Below are positions 48,713 through 59,723 of a stretch of 64,000 bases of DNA, piece after piece. The notes under the pieces were generated by a model. It was not told the origin of the DNA, made no database searches, and was given only the letters and a program-made list of their open reading frames with translations. The translations under genes were made by a program, and so were the position numbers. How positions within the stretch are numbered: position 1 is the first letter of the stretch; every line of letters starts with the position of its first letter. This DNA is from Syncephalastrum monosporum B8922 (taxonomy: Eukaryota > Mucoromycota > Mucoromycetes > Mucorales > Syncephalastraceae). The DNA lies in NCBI GenBank assembly GCA_000697355.1, contig JNEN01001227.1, positions 434,001-498,000 on the forward strand. Direction: 5' to 3'.

Positions 48713-50634
48713 TTAAATCTCTTTGATCTCATTCAGAGCTTCGTTCTTGAGCCAACGAGAGAACATGTCCAGAGCATTCTCGGGTTGATCATAGGGGACC
48801 TGAGCACCGTTTAAGTAAGTCCAAATCATATTATCGTAGACAACGTACCATATGACCGGCATCAAAAATACGGAGGAACGTCAAGTTGTCCTGGGAACGG
48901 ACTTCGCCAGCAGGTAAGCCCGAGTCCTTGTTGTGCCAGGGCTCATCAGCTGCGGCATTAAAGCCTTCGTGGCCTTCCCACTCCATTTCAAGTGCCCAGG
49001 CCTTGTTACCGTACCAGTTGCAAATCCAATCTATAGTCAGGAGGAGTTAAACCAGAAATCAAATCGGTATCATCATGCTTGGTAATCTCACCTTGGTCAC
49101 CTGTTAAAACACGAGAAGTTTAGACGGCGATCTTAAATCGTGACGACAGTTTCAACTTACCGACGTACAAGAGCACACGAACGCCCGCAGCAAGGGTCTC
49201 CTGGACCTGGGGAACAAAGTCGTGCGTGCCGTCACCGTTGAGCGTAAAATAGTAGTTGATATTATTGTTGCACATTTCATAGTCGCCTGCCTCGTTGTCG
49301 ACACCCAGCTCCCAGCGCACCTCCGGGCGATTGGCATACACTGTTATGGCATCAATAGAGTCATAGCAGAGGCCGCTGTTGCCAGAGCATTTCTGGCGGA
49401 TGTCGTACGGGTTGAGACCTGTCTTATCAAAGGTGGATTGTTGCGAGCGTTCACAGTCAAAACCGGCAGGCACACACGTCAAAGGCGAAGGGAATCGGGC
49501 GCACGCAGTCAAAAGGGCCTTGCAGCGCGGGTAGGACTTGCGCATCGAATCACACTGCTCTTGTGTATAAATCGGTTTGGCTATATATACCTTAGTGGGC
49601 AGAGAAACGCAACCTTTTTTTTCCTTACCGGGCGAGTCCTCGGCGCAGCCGTAGTCAGCATAGGCTTTGTATTGCGCGATGGGGTTGGTCCAACCATTGC
49701 CGATCAGCATCGACTCATAGTTGAGGTGAACAAGACCCTTGCTCTGGACGTTCTCTTCCTTATTGTTGCGCAGGATTTCTGAGGACAAGGCGGGAAGATA
49801 ATGACCACCTAGCGAAGTGGATGCGTCAATAACGACAGCGATAACATGTGTGTACGCAAATGCATACCATAGGATTCGCCAGCGATATGAAGTGGGTTGT
49901 GCGCATATTCGGAGAACTCGAGCAAGAAGAGCTGGAGGAAAGCATAGACATCCTTGGCAGATTCCTTGGAGCTCTTGGTGCGCGACTTGCCGTAGCTGTA
50001 GCCTACGTTGGCAGGCTAAAGAGCACGGTAAATTGTCATGGCAACAAATTAGACAGAATATACCTGATCCAAAAAGAGCATGTTGGCGGCTGCGTTCCAG
50101 CTGTGAGGATTGAAATGCGTGCTATTGCCCGTCTCGTCAACACGGCAAGGACTGAAGGAGGGTAGATCAGTCGCTGTCCTATGCATGCACCATGCATGAA
50201 GAATATCGAGTAACCTACCCGAGCTCCATCCAAAGACCAGCAGTAGAAGAACATCCCGGACCACCATTGAGCCAAAGGACAAAGGGATCTTCCTTTGGGT
50301 TAGCACGCGACTCGAAAAAGTAGAAGAAGTAGTGATCGTCCGTCTCGTAATTGTCAAGGTAGCCAGAGTACTGCATAGCAGGAAGGAGAATTAAGTAAGC
50401 ATAACGACACAAAGACCGTAAGGATACACTTGCCTGCACTCCTTGCTCACACGAGACAGGCTGCTTAGCGCGGACTGCATAACCTTGGACCTTATCGCTC
50501 GTAAAGGTGTGGAATCCTTGCTCATTCACATGCACAGCATGGTTGGAGAAGACATGCTGTTGACTGGCTTGGGCGTTAGCGCCGTAGGAGAACAGCGCCA
50601 CGGCTGCCACGGCACAGGAGGAGAAAAGGCGCAT
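48713..50634 (-). CDS. Serine carboxypeptidase (S10, CPY-like), copy B
   Basis: Nine exons in transcript order: 50434-50634, 50219-50370, 50064-50151, 49868-50015, 49629-49808, 49161-49580, 49092-49100, 48849-49030 and 48713-48799, giving 488 residues. A signal peptide ([21 protein letters not shown]) is followed by a pro-region. The triad is Ser in GESYGG (about 195), Asp in GDQDWICNW (about 400) and His in GHMVPYDQP (about 459). The oxyanion motif is the normal NGGPGCSS. The exon pattern equals copy A, except that the 429-nt exon of A is split here by an extra intron into 420 + 9 nt. Intron 1 has a GC donor. Expected in the vacuole or secreted. The two copies differ enough in sequence to be an old tandem duplication. 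Confidence 0.92.
49092..49100 (-). other. 9-nt microexon in carboxypeptidase B
   Basis: gtgaccaag is flanked by AACAG on its 5' side and GTGAGA on its 3' side. It encodes the GDQ before the catalytic Asp. Copy A has the same nine bases in one piece with the preceding exon, so an intron was gained in B or lost in A. Confidence 0.8.
50371..50433 (-). other. GC-AG intron, carboxypeptidase B intron 1
   Basis: The donor reads GTGCAG|GCAAGTGTA and the acceptor TATGCAG|TACTCTGG. Copy A has GTGCAG|GTATAT at the same place, so the GC donor replaced a GT at an identical intron position. Confidence 0.85.
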
Positions 50635-51557
50635 TCTGTGAAAGAAATATGTGGGAAGCCAAGAAGCGTGGGCGCGCGATATAAGATACTGGTATGACCA
50701 GCAAAACTTTCCATGTGTAACCCATGACCCGGCTTTCCATTGGTAGGTGAAGAGATGCGGCAAATGCTATCGTTGAATCTTCTGTGCTTTTGTCCTGGCC
50801 CGGTGAACCTGGGAAGAGGCTGGAAGAGGCTGGCAGAGGCTGGCAGAGGCTGGCACTCGCGGCCTGCCCCTCAACACCACCCACAAGGCTGGCTTCTGCC
50901 TGGAAGTGGAATTGGTTTTCGCAAGGAGATGGTACGTCAGTCATAAAAAATCACCATCTGAGTATGCCGGACTTGAGTCAGCAATACGTCTTGCGTCGTC
51001 AAGAGTCGCTGGAGGCGCGTATGTCCTAGAACCAGTGTCCATCTCGGCGATTTCTAGCTTCGTTCAGGACTTCAATTTCATGAGTGCACCGCTGATATCC
51101 TCCATGATTTTATTTATCAATCGTGTCTGGCTATAAGCCGCTCTGCTGGCCTCGGGCGACGGCAAAAGGAGCTGCTACAAGATCTCATGTGGAAGGATCC
51201 ATTCTTCCCAACTATTTTATGCTGTCACCGTAATTTCGGAGAGAGCATGATTTGGTCTGTGGCAGCATATGCGCAAACTGACAATTTGAGTTACCAAGAC
51301 AAGATATGCATTAGTCTGCGTTTATATGCATGATTTATCTCTTATCTATCCGCATGCAAAGTAAGAGTAGCTTCATTCAAGCCCGCTGCACAATAGGTCC
51401 AACATTTGATAACGATCTTAGGTCATCGTCGGTTCCAGAGACACAAAGGGACTGTATATGGCCCGAGCAAAAAGGGAATGTATACATCCGTGTTTACGCT
51501 GTCTAGTACATGACCCGTTCATCGCAAGCAAGCGAGATATGGAGTTTGAGATAAGCA
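50635..51557. other. Intergenic upstream of carboxypeptidase B
   Basis: No gene supported. It contains a 10-bp tandem repeat at 50815-50855. Confidence 0.5.
50815..50855. repeat. Four copies of a 10-bp repeat
   Basis: gaggctggaa and gaggctggca units in direct tandem, about 180 bp before the start of carboxypeptidase B. Confidence 0.8.
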
Positions 51558-51910
51558 ACCTCAGCATCATAAAAGGACACTGTGCGATCCAGCTGCACCC
51601 CTTGCTTGCAAGAAATAAAGTAATAGAGTGAAAGCCATCTACATGGTGTTCACACCCGTAGCGATCCGAAGTTCCTCGGAGTCACCGATGTAGTCTGAAT
51701 ACCATAGTATCTGCAGGGAAACAGTCATTTCCATATAGCATGAGTGTCGTAGGCGTATCACACCCATAGAAAGACCGAAGAAAGTCCAAGAGGCGCATGG
51801 AAAAACTAATTGCGGAACGTTAAAAAGCAAGAAAATCGCCAGTTAAGCGCAGACCATGAAGGAGGACGTTCCGTGTGTAACCATACACTTTACAAACTTT
51901 ATCGGTAAGA
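51558..51910 (-). pseudogene. Possible decayed carboxypeptidase fragment
   Basis: Short blocks on the - strand resemble N-terminal pieces of copies A and B. DKV..GY lies at about 51877-51909, WYSDYIG (compare QYSGYLD) at about 51685-51710, and CKQGVQ (compare CEQGVQ) at 51590-51612, where 18 of 24 bases match copy A. Stops interrupt any frame. The order of the last two blocks is not that of the intact genes, so this is either a scrambled relic of a third copy or partly chance. Confidence 0.3.
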
Positions 51911-51946
51911 AATAGAGATAAGCGAAGCTTTCTGGGATATCTTATC

Positions 51947-53704
51947 ATGTTGCCCTTTTTGCGCCCTTGTAATCATGTCAAGGGCAAGGCCAAATCGCCG
52001 ACCAATCAAGTACGTTATACATTATCTTTTTCCTTTCCCTTTTGCTTCAATAAGTCTCTTTATATAGTTTTATCTCTCCTTTTTCCTTTCCGCTCCGTCT
52101 CAATATATGCCGACGTGTGTCGTCTTGAGCCGTTTGAAAAAATCTAGTCCATGACCCTTGCCGCGAACCATTCTCTCATGGATCCTGCTTCGTCCTCTTC
52201 GTCCTCAGCCACAGTAACAGCAATAGTGACAGCAACGGCGACGGCAACGGCAGCGTCGCCCCATCAGACCCCTGGCGCCTCCTCCAGCCATGCTCACGTC
52301 AATCCCGAAGAACAAGCCCAACGTAGTGGCAATGACCAGACCACTCGTACGTCGCGTTCTCCACCTTCCTCTCCTTATCCTCCTACTTCGACTTCGTCAT
52401 CACATGGTCACCATCCTCATCAACAACAATACAGCGCAAGAACAGAGGCAGGGTCCACAGATATGCGAGAATCTCTGTCGCCGCCACATCACTCGCAGTA
52501 CGCGTACCAGCAGTCCCGGTGGCAGCCTCCCGTGACGCGCTGCTTCAATTGCCAGACCACCACAACGCCGTTGTGGCGGCGTGACGATAATGGAAACACC
52601 ATCTGTAATGCGTGTGGTCTGTATTATAAACTGCATAACGTCCAGCGACCCATTACCATGAAGCGGTCTGTCATTAAACGCCGCAAACGGTTTAGCCTGG
52701 TCAATTATCAGCAACAACAGCTACATCAACAAGAGCAGCAACAGGAACAGGAACAGGAGCATAACAAAACGTCGACACCACCTGTGCGAGAACAGTATTC
52801 ACACCCTCGTCACACGGCACCGACTGGGGTATCCGCCTCTCAATCACCTATTATTCCCCCTCTCTCGGCCGAGCGTACCTACTATCAGCGCAATGACCCT
52901 CTTTTCAGCCCCAGGCCAGGTCCAAGCCATCACCAGCAGCAACAGACCTCACGTCGTCTTTCGACTGCCAGCGATCGCTCGCTCTACTCATCCTCCACTG
53001 TGGACAGCGAGCCGCAGCAGACACCAAGTGAGGCTACATTTGACTTGCCCGGCCTGCGCTCGTTGCTGACGGCCCTCAGCACCACCGCAGCACCGGGAAA
53101 CGTAAGCACAGCGACCGGACCGCACACAAACGAGACCCAACACAACGGAAGCAGTAATCATGCAGCCTTGGCAGCAGCCAGCATGCTTCTCGAGCCTCAC
53201 AAACTGAGACAACTTCTTCAGTCGCGTCGTGACGAGCTCCAGCAGGAAGTGGAACATATCAACCACGTCCTCTCACAGTCATCACAGGTGCTTATCGGCC
53301 TGGAGTCCGTGATGCGCGCTAATCATCATCAACAAGAGCAAGAACAGCGACAACAGCAACAGCAACAGCAACAGAACCCAGCTCCTATCACTACGCTCCT
53401 TTCCACGCTGCTAACCACTTTGGCGCAACAATCTTCCCAGCAGCAACAACCACCTACGCCCCCTCCAGCTGTGACAACACCACCTACGCGGCCGAGCGAT
53501 ACGGGCGGCCATCATCATGATACATCCCAACAGAACCAAAATGTCCTCAATTCTATGCTTATGCTAAGCGCCGCAGCTCATCAGCTTCAACAACAGCAAC
53601 AACAGCAACAACGCGACTGGCCTTTGTTACACCCGTCTTCATCATCATCTGCTTCTATTACACCTACACGTTCATCCTTTCACGCAAGGTATCATCTCCA
53701 GCAG

Positions 53705-53736
<32 letters not shown>

Positions 53737-53791
53737 ACATCCTCGGAGCATGGCGCCGACTTCACCTTCTTCCCGTCCAGGAATGCAATAG
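51947..53791 (+). CDS. GATA-type zinc finger transcription factor, polyQ-rich
   Basis: Main exon from 52148 to 53791; the ATG at 52151 gives 546 residues. A possible first exon (51947-52009, [20 protein letters not shown]) joins in phase across a GTACGT...TCTAG intron and would add 22 residues. One GATA finger ([20 protein letters not shown]-x2-C-x17-C-x2-C, from about residue 131) is followed by a basic tail ([11 protein letters not shown]), enough for DNA binding and nuclear import. The rest is disordered: Ser/Thr-rich N-terminus, and Gln-rich tracts near 190, 395, 475 and 520. A helical segment (about 345-385) resembles a coiled coil. Fungal relatives with one such finger regulate nitrogen or iron use or light responses. 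The target pathway cannot be told here. Confidence 0.87.
53344..53746 (+). repeat. CAG/CAA-rich polyglutamine tracts
   Basis: Several runs of caa/cag codons (53344-53375, 53590-53615, 53698-53740) encode Gln tracts within the GATA factor. Their length probably varies between strains. Confidence 0.85.
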
Positions 53792-54294
53792 ACATATACC
53801 CTTTCCTTCGTTCATATACATTAAAAAGAATGCTGATAAAGAAGCTCACTTTTCCTGCCCCGCTGGGTGGTCAATCCAGCGAAGGACGACATACTGTAGG
53901 CTCAACTTGGTGAAAGCTTCTATTTTTGTTACTTTATGCCTAGTACGTAAAAGAAGCGTCTCTATTCATTGATCCGATAGACGTGTGAGATGCCGGTGAT
54001 ACAAGCTGGCATCGATAGAGATAACGTTACCAGTACAGATAAGAGAGATGAAAAATCAAACGAATATACTCCACACTTCAGTACTTGTTGATAAACTTTT
54101 TGTATTTACAAATAAAATAGTCATATCACTACTTTTTTTTTCCTCCCTCTCTCTTACAAACTCTGAAAAAGATAAGAAGAGCAGGATAATCTTCTCGAGA
54201 GAACGATAGGAAGGAGGGAAACATAAAAAAATAAAAAAAAATAAAAAGCAGATGGAGGTTGGCGCAGGTGACGATGATGGTGATGTATTAATAT
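53792..54294. other. Convergent intergenic region
   Basis: 3' flanks of the GATA factor and PPR genes, AT-rich with A-tracts near 54225-54245. No gene seen. Confidence 0.5.
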
Positions 54295-55629
54295 CTAGAG
54301 GCGGATACGGTCGTTTCCAGATTGTTTCATGGCAACGTACTCACGATAGAGACGCTCGGCCTCGGATTCGCGCTTCTTGCTGTTGTGGGACTTGATAAGC
54401 ATGCGGTACATGGACTGCAGCGGGGAGAGGTTATAGATCTGCTTCATGGTATCCATGATCTTCTCTGCAATACCGGCCCGCTTGTGCTTCAAGGCCTGGG
54501 CACGCATGAGATAGTTGAAAGTGGATACGTTTGGTTTGATGGCGCTGCTGTCCATTTCATAGAAAATACGACGTGCAGCCTCCATCTCGTCATGGTGGCA
54601 ATACCATTTGACGAGTTTGTTGTAGATATCGAGGGTGGGCTTGACCTGGTAGGATGGCATCATCGTTTTGAAGACGTGCGACATGCCGCGCAGATTCCCT
54701 GCTCGGCCGTGTGCGTCGACGAGGGCGGAGAAGACACCGTCGGTGGGCTTGAGGGTTTCTGGCTTTGGAAGGAGGCGGGCGCTGGGTGCGGCGCGCTGAG
54801 TGGCTGTGAGTTCGGGGGCGGGAATGGGTTGCGAGGAGAGGAGGGTGCGGAGGGTGCGTCGTTGGACCTTTTTGCTCTTGGCTTTGACAGGCTTGGGTTC
54901 GCTGGTAAAGGCCTCCTTGAACATGCGATCGGCGGCTTCATGGTCGCCACGACGGCCGAGAGCGTCGATGAGGGTGGCATAGGTGAAGGCGTTTGGCTTG
55001 ACCTTGTGGTCGCGCATGGACTTGTAGACACCGAAAGCCTTGCCTGGCTTACCGGCCTGAATCATGGCCCGCATGTAGAGGTTGTAAGTATGCAAGGTGG
55101 GCCGCACATGCCAGTCACGGCCGTGCGATCGTCGCTGGTTGAGCATTTCTTTCCAGATATCATAGCAGACCTGGATCCTGCCCGTGCGACCGTAATAGTT
55201 GAGCAGGTGGTTGTAATCCCGGATATCGAGCGCACAGTTGTGCTTGCGCATCTGCTCGCGCACGAACTGGATCCGATGCCCCAGAGTGTCTTTCGCCTCT
55301 TTGCCATATCCTTGCAGGTCCTGCAGCCTAAATGACCGCAATGTCATTGAATGCAGCTCGGCCGACAAGTAATGAAGCTGATCGGACTCCTTCAGCTTGA
55401 CGTATGTATCCCATGTGGTGTCTTGATCGTTTTTCGTGAGTGCCTGTCGAAGCTCGTTCGTCAAGGCCTTCGCGGCCAGAGGAGCAGTCATCTCGGGTCG
55501 CATGCGAACCAGAGTCTGATTCGTTACGGTGTGCGCCTGTCGATGCCATTTAGAAACAGTGCCCGTCTGTGCATGCTTCTTGTTGTGAGCGACAACATTG
55601 CCCGAGATTCTTGCTGTCTGTCTCAGCAT
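54295..55629 (-). CDS. Mitochondrial pentatricopeptide repeat protein
   Basis: Single exon of 444 residues. The first 35 residues are rich in Arg, Lys, Ser and Thr without acidic residues, as in a mitochondrial presequence. At least six PPR motifs follow, for example NHLLNYYGRTGRIQVCYDIW, YNLYMRAMIQAGKPGKAFGV, YATLIDALGRRGDHEAADRM and YNKLVKWYCHHDEMEAARRI. An interruption of about 55 basic/Pro-rich residues lies near 225-285. PPR proteins bind organellar RNA and act in its processing, stability or translation; the specific target is unknown. The length and spacing fit fungal mitochondrial PPR proteins. No intron is needed. Confidence 0.85.
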   Translation of the reverse strand: MLRQTARISGNVVAHNKKHAQTGTVSKWHRQAHTVTNQTLVRMRPEMTAPLAAKALTNELRQALTKNDQDTTWDTYVKLKESDQLHYLSAELHSMTLRSFRLQDLQGYGKEAKDTLGHRIQFVREQMRKHNCALDIRDYNHLLNYYGRTGRIQVCYDIWKEMLNQRRSHGRDWHVRPTLHTYNLYMRAMIQAGKPGKAFGVYKSMRDHKVKPNAFTYATLIDALGRRGDHEAADRMFKEAFTSEPKPVKAKSKKVQRRTLRTLLSSQPIPAPELTATQRAAPSARLLPKPETLKPTDGVFSALVDAHGRAGNLRGMSHVFKTMMPSYQVKPTLDIYNKLVKWYCHHDEMEAARRIFYEMDSSAIKPNVSTFNYLMRAQALKHKRAGIAEKIMDTMKQIYNLSPLQSMYRMLIKSHNSKKRESEAERLYREYVAMKQSGNDRIRL

Positions 55630-56226
55630 GACACCGTCGATGATATAAAGAGAACAGGAAAAAAAAAGTTTGACGGCTTGTTTTCGCCCGAATGAAAATG
55701 GCTGTATTCATTCACTGCCGTTTTCAGATCCAGACAGGGGTGCAGGGTACGATTTCCATTTATGGACCTGCCACAAGGATAATGTAATGTATTTTGGTGG
55801 GCAGAGGTAACGACTTGTACAGTATACAACACGCTGCTCAGGTATCGTCTCTGCATGTGGCCTACGATATGTCACAAGCGCGGTTCATACTTTATGCGTA
55901 TGTCAAAGGTATGCATGGACTTCTACAAAGCCACTCTCGACCCCTCTTAAAGATGAATAAACCAACATAACTCCCAGTGTTCCATCTCGTCGCCTTCTTC
56001 TCTGAAACTGTGGCTGCTCCGTGCCCTACTCTTCTTTAGAGATGAATTACTCGCTTCTTATCCTTTGCGTATACGTGCTTACGTGCACCACTCACCACTA
56101 GTATAAGGTGTTTACCGGTTCCGGCGGGCATGCTTGCAATACAGCAGTAAAAGAAATAAATTTGCGAGAGCCGACCGATCAAAGCGTTTCATTTTGGTGC
56201 AGAGTCCCACTCCAGAATAAAGAAGA
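55630..56226. other. Divergent intergenic region
   Basis: Between the PPR gene start and the lectin-like gene start; nothing recognised. Confidence 0.5.
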
Positions 56227-56862
56227 ATGGCTGAATTCCCAGAGGGCTACTTTTACATACAATCTCGGCTCTGCGGAAAAGTCATTGACGGTAAATGGTA
56301 GCAACCCGTTCTAAATCAATAAACTAAACCGAGCACAGTGGATGGCGCAAGTCTGAAGGTGGGATGCACCATGTTTATGCAAACACGCAACTTATCCAAG
56401 TATAGAGCGATGCCAAGGTCCTCATCTGGACGCCCAAGCATAACGACGATCGGGACAACCAGCTGTGGTCCTATCAGGTACTAAAGAGAGCCATTGAAGC
56501 ACGCCCACTGAAACAAAAAGATGTAGGATGGCTATTTGGTCAATAAGAAATCAAACAAGGTGCTTGACATTCGCGGTGGCAACCTCAAGGAGAACATGCC
56601 CATTATCCAGTACGACCGCAAGCTGACGGCAGATGCACACAACCAGCAATTCGGCTATAGCAAGGATGGTCATATCTATGTCCTCGTTGAGCCTCACATG
56701 GTACTCGATATTCGAGGTGCAGCCGTCGAAGACGGATCGCGCGTTATTCTGTACCACAAGAAACCACCCATCGATGGAGACAACCTCAACCAGCTGTGGG
56801 ACCTTATACCTGCAGGTCAAGTGCGAAAGGAACGGGAGGTTCTTTTCGAAGCTGACTTTTGA
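56227..56862 (+). CDS. Beta-trefoil (ricin-type lectin fold) protein
   Basis: Four exons: 56227-56290, 56339-56358, 56406-56477 and 56527-56862, giving 163 residues. The second exon is only 20 nt. The protein begins MAEFPEGYFYIQSRLCGKVI, with no signal peptide, so it is probably cytosolic. Three repeats can be seen, each with the trefoil signature of a V-L/I-D strand and a later Q-x-W/F: KVIDVDGAS...NQLWSY, KVLDIRGGN...NQQFGY and MVLDIRGAA...NQLWDL. This is a lectin-fold module alone, with no toxin enzyme domain. It resembles cytosolic fungal fruit-body-type lectins; sugar binding is inferred. The basic and acidic tail (QVRKEREVLFEADF) is unusual. Confidence 0.85.
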
Positions 56863-57039
56863 TACACCTCCGGATTATATATAATATTCCCACTTCGTAG
56901 ATACGCACACACACACACACAGACACGCGCATACACACTTACTCAAGCATAACACGCACGTACCATGCGCACGCTTTTTTGGTGTTTTCCTTTATCAATA
57001 CAGGCGGATATATGTCTTCTTCTTTTTTCGTTGGTCGTT

Positions 57040-57528
57040 TTACTTGTTCGGGTTCTCCTGGTTTGCAATCATCTCAGTCACATCTTTCTGCAACTGATGC
57101 CAGTCATCGGGCTTGGGATTGGCAATCTAAAGAAACAGATATCAATGCCTGTTGATAATAACAATCCCCCTTGTTCCGTCTTCATACCTCGCCAATGTCA
57201 TAGATGTAAGTCCGGCCATCGCTCGAGCCGATCGCCGTCTTCTTGCCCTCCTTGTCCCATGCCAGCTTGTTGAGCGCTCGGCCAGATCCCACAGGTGTGC
57301 TCACAAACGGCTCCTCCGTATCGGCGTTGAGGTTCCATAGGTCAAAGCGACCGCTGCCATCCACCGAACCAAACAAGGCCGGATGTGAGGGCGACCACTT
57401 GACGTCGTACACATAGTCGTCTGCATTCTCAAACGAGTATAAGGGCGTGATGGTCGTAGGCTGTGTTGACGTTTTGGAGATGGACTAGGGAATTGTCAGC
57501 GTAAGTGATACTGAGGTGACCAAGCAAA

Positions 57529-57564
<36 letters not shown>

Positions 57565-59723
57565 TCTGTCTCCGTTCCTTTCTTTCTTTCTATCTGCCTG
57601 CCTGCCTGCCTATCTTACCTTGGCACGCCAGAGCTTAACGGTCCAGTCGACAGAGCACGTCAAAAACAGATCGGAAAAGTCTACAGAGCCAAACAAGGGA
57701 TGGAAATGCAATCCGGTCACTGCACCATAGTGACCGCGATACGTGTCGTATTGGTTCACACCCGCCTTGCTATAGAGCGTTGTCAGTGGCTGATCTTTTC
57801 GCTTATTTACATCCACATTTTCCTTTCGACCCCCCCCCCCTTTTTTTTTTTTACCTTCCCGCTTGATCGTAGCGGCTTGCCTGGTACACATTGCCTTCTT
57901 CGGTGCCAACCCAAAAAGAGGTCGTTTCATTATCAGAGAAGCCGAGTGTGGTGATGGCGACTTCGTCCGTCTTATTGTGTGAGGGGTGGAGCAGCTCAAG
58001 GTATTCCTGAGGCTGGGCCAGCATATCCAGCTGCCAGGAGCACACAAAGCCATCTGTGCTGGCCGTGATCAGATTGTGTGCGTTCTGGGTGCCGACCATC
58101 TCGAGTGAATAGACGGGATGGGTGTGCCCGCCTGCGGAGAGTGGCGTCTTGAGCACGGGGAGTGACTTGGCGCGGGTATCCCACAAGACGATCTGTCCCG
58201 AGTAAGTGCCACCGATCACGTAATTGGGGTGGAACTTGCTGAACATGACGCTCAACACATCCGACTGATGAAAAATGGTTACTTTGATTCGATAGGCAAG
58301 AGGCACAATCTATTTACCTGAGAATGAAAGACAAACTCGGGTCGATCCATCAGATGAAGGTTCCATACGAGAGCGACGCCATCGGGTTCGTTGAGCGCGC
58401 CCGGGTTTTTGTTGTAAGATGATACAAGAAGTTCAGGATACTGGTGAAGATAAAAGTGACATGATGAGCGAGAGACAATGATAGGCCTTGCTATTTACTT
58501 TGGTGGACCAATTGACATCGGTGACGGAACGGTTCTTGGACCATTTCTCGTCCCAAAAGTCGCACATGAACTTGACGCGTTTGCCGTTGTTTTCTTCGCT
58601 GTCAACGTCGATGCCAAGGGTATAGTCTTTCATGAAATCATAGGGCTCATTGAGGGCACGCTCCACAAACTTGGAGGACGTGTCGACGAATTCAAGGAAT
58701 TCAGGGGAGGTCAGGATGAGACGCTTCTCTTCCTCGGACAGATCTGTAAACAAACAAAGCAAGAAAAGCGGTGAGGAACGGTATGCCATGCTATGCTATG
58801 CTCTGCTGCGCTGTATAGAGCTGTATAGAGCTGTATTGTGCTGTGCTGTGCTGTGCTGCGCTGTGCTTATCGCATCGATTTGTCTCTCCCTACCTTTCAG
58901 TTCTTCCGCTTTTTCCATCTCGATCCGCTTGCGTTCCTCCTCAAGCTCCTTTTGCCGTTCTCTTTCGAGTTTCTCGATCTCCTCCATGATTTCCTGTCGA
59001 ATCTCTTCCTCTGTCTTTTGGGGCTGATCAAAGAAACCCTCCGTGGTCTGGATCTCTTTGCTGTACACAACGTGTTCCTGCAGATAAAAAGAAAAGATGA
59101 AATGAGACAAGATGCGCTCGGTTTTCCCCCATAGCAATAGCAAGGAGCGAGAGAGCGTACGAGAGGAGGGATATCGACGACGACGGGCTGGTACTCGGAT
59201 AACTCGGCGACGTAGCGAGGGCCGGGTGCTGGTGCGGTGCTGGTGGCGGTCGACTGCTGAGAGACAAGCGACGATCGGTGCCCATTCGACCTGGCATTGC
59301 GTGAGCAGGCGTTCATTTCTGCACAATCGACTTACTCGCTGACAGGTGTTCCGGGTATAGAGTAGCCAAAGTTTGTAGAAGTCGGGCGTGATGAGGTGAA
59401 TTCCGAGCCGGTGTCTGAGCCGCGGTCTGAGCCAGCCCCCGTAGCACTCGGCGTGCCAGGACGCTCCCCGAGGACAAGCGCAACGAGGTCATCAATCGCC
59501 TTCCGGTCTTTGCCTGTCGACGACTTTTATGCAAATGAGTGGCCTGTCCATCATAGACACGAAGCAATGCGCGTAGTTGAATGAAATAGACAGTTATTAC
59601 CGATGACGATTGCGACTGGTTCGACTGGTTCTCTAGCACAGCACGGCGCTCTTCTCTGGCGCGACGCAGCTCGGCCAGCTTCTGTCGCTTCTTTTCTAAC
59701 TCCTCTTTTCTACGATTCTCCAT
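57040..59723 (-). CDS. DYNC1I: Cytoplasmic dynein intermediate chain
   Basis: Ten exons in transcript order: 59601-59723, 59336-59523, 59161-59290, 58894-59077, 58499-58743, 58318-58440, 57855-58264, 57619-57769, 57188-57484 and 57040-57126, giving 645 residues. The N-terminus is a charged coiled coil ([20 protein letters not shown]) that in other species binds dynactin p150 and NudE. After a Ser/Thr-rich linker comes [14 protein letters not shown], the place of the LC8/Tctex light-chain sites (compare YSKETQT in animals). A second coiled coil and about seven WD40 repeats follow (for example [51 protein letters not shown]), which hold the heavy chain. The introns carry several microsatellites. 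Needed for minus-end transport along microtubules. Confidence 0.95.
57531..57614. repeat. CT and tetranucleotide microsatellites in dynein intron 8
   Basis: A tctc dinucleotide run (57531-57560), then ttcc and cctg tetranucleotide runs (to 57612), all inside the intron between exons 8 and 9 of the dynein intermediate chain gene. Confidence 0.85.
58785..58868. repeat. Pentameric and related repeats in dynein intron 4
   Basis: atgct, gtatagagct and gtgct units repeat in tandem within the intron between exons 4 and 5 of the dynein intermediate chain gene. Confidence 0.8.

Noticed and set aside
54322..55335. Antisense open frame of 337 codons across the PPR gene
   Set aside because: The opposite strand has repeated PPR motifs and a presequence; this frame has no recognisable domain.
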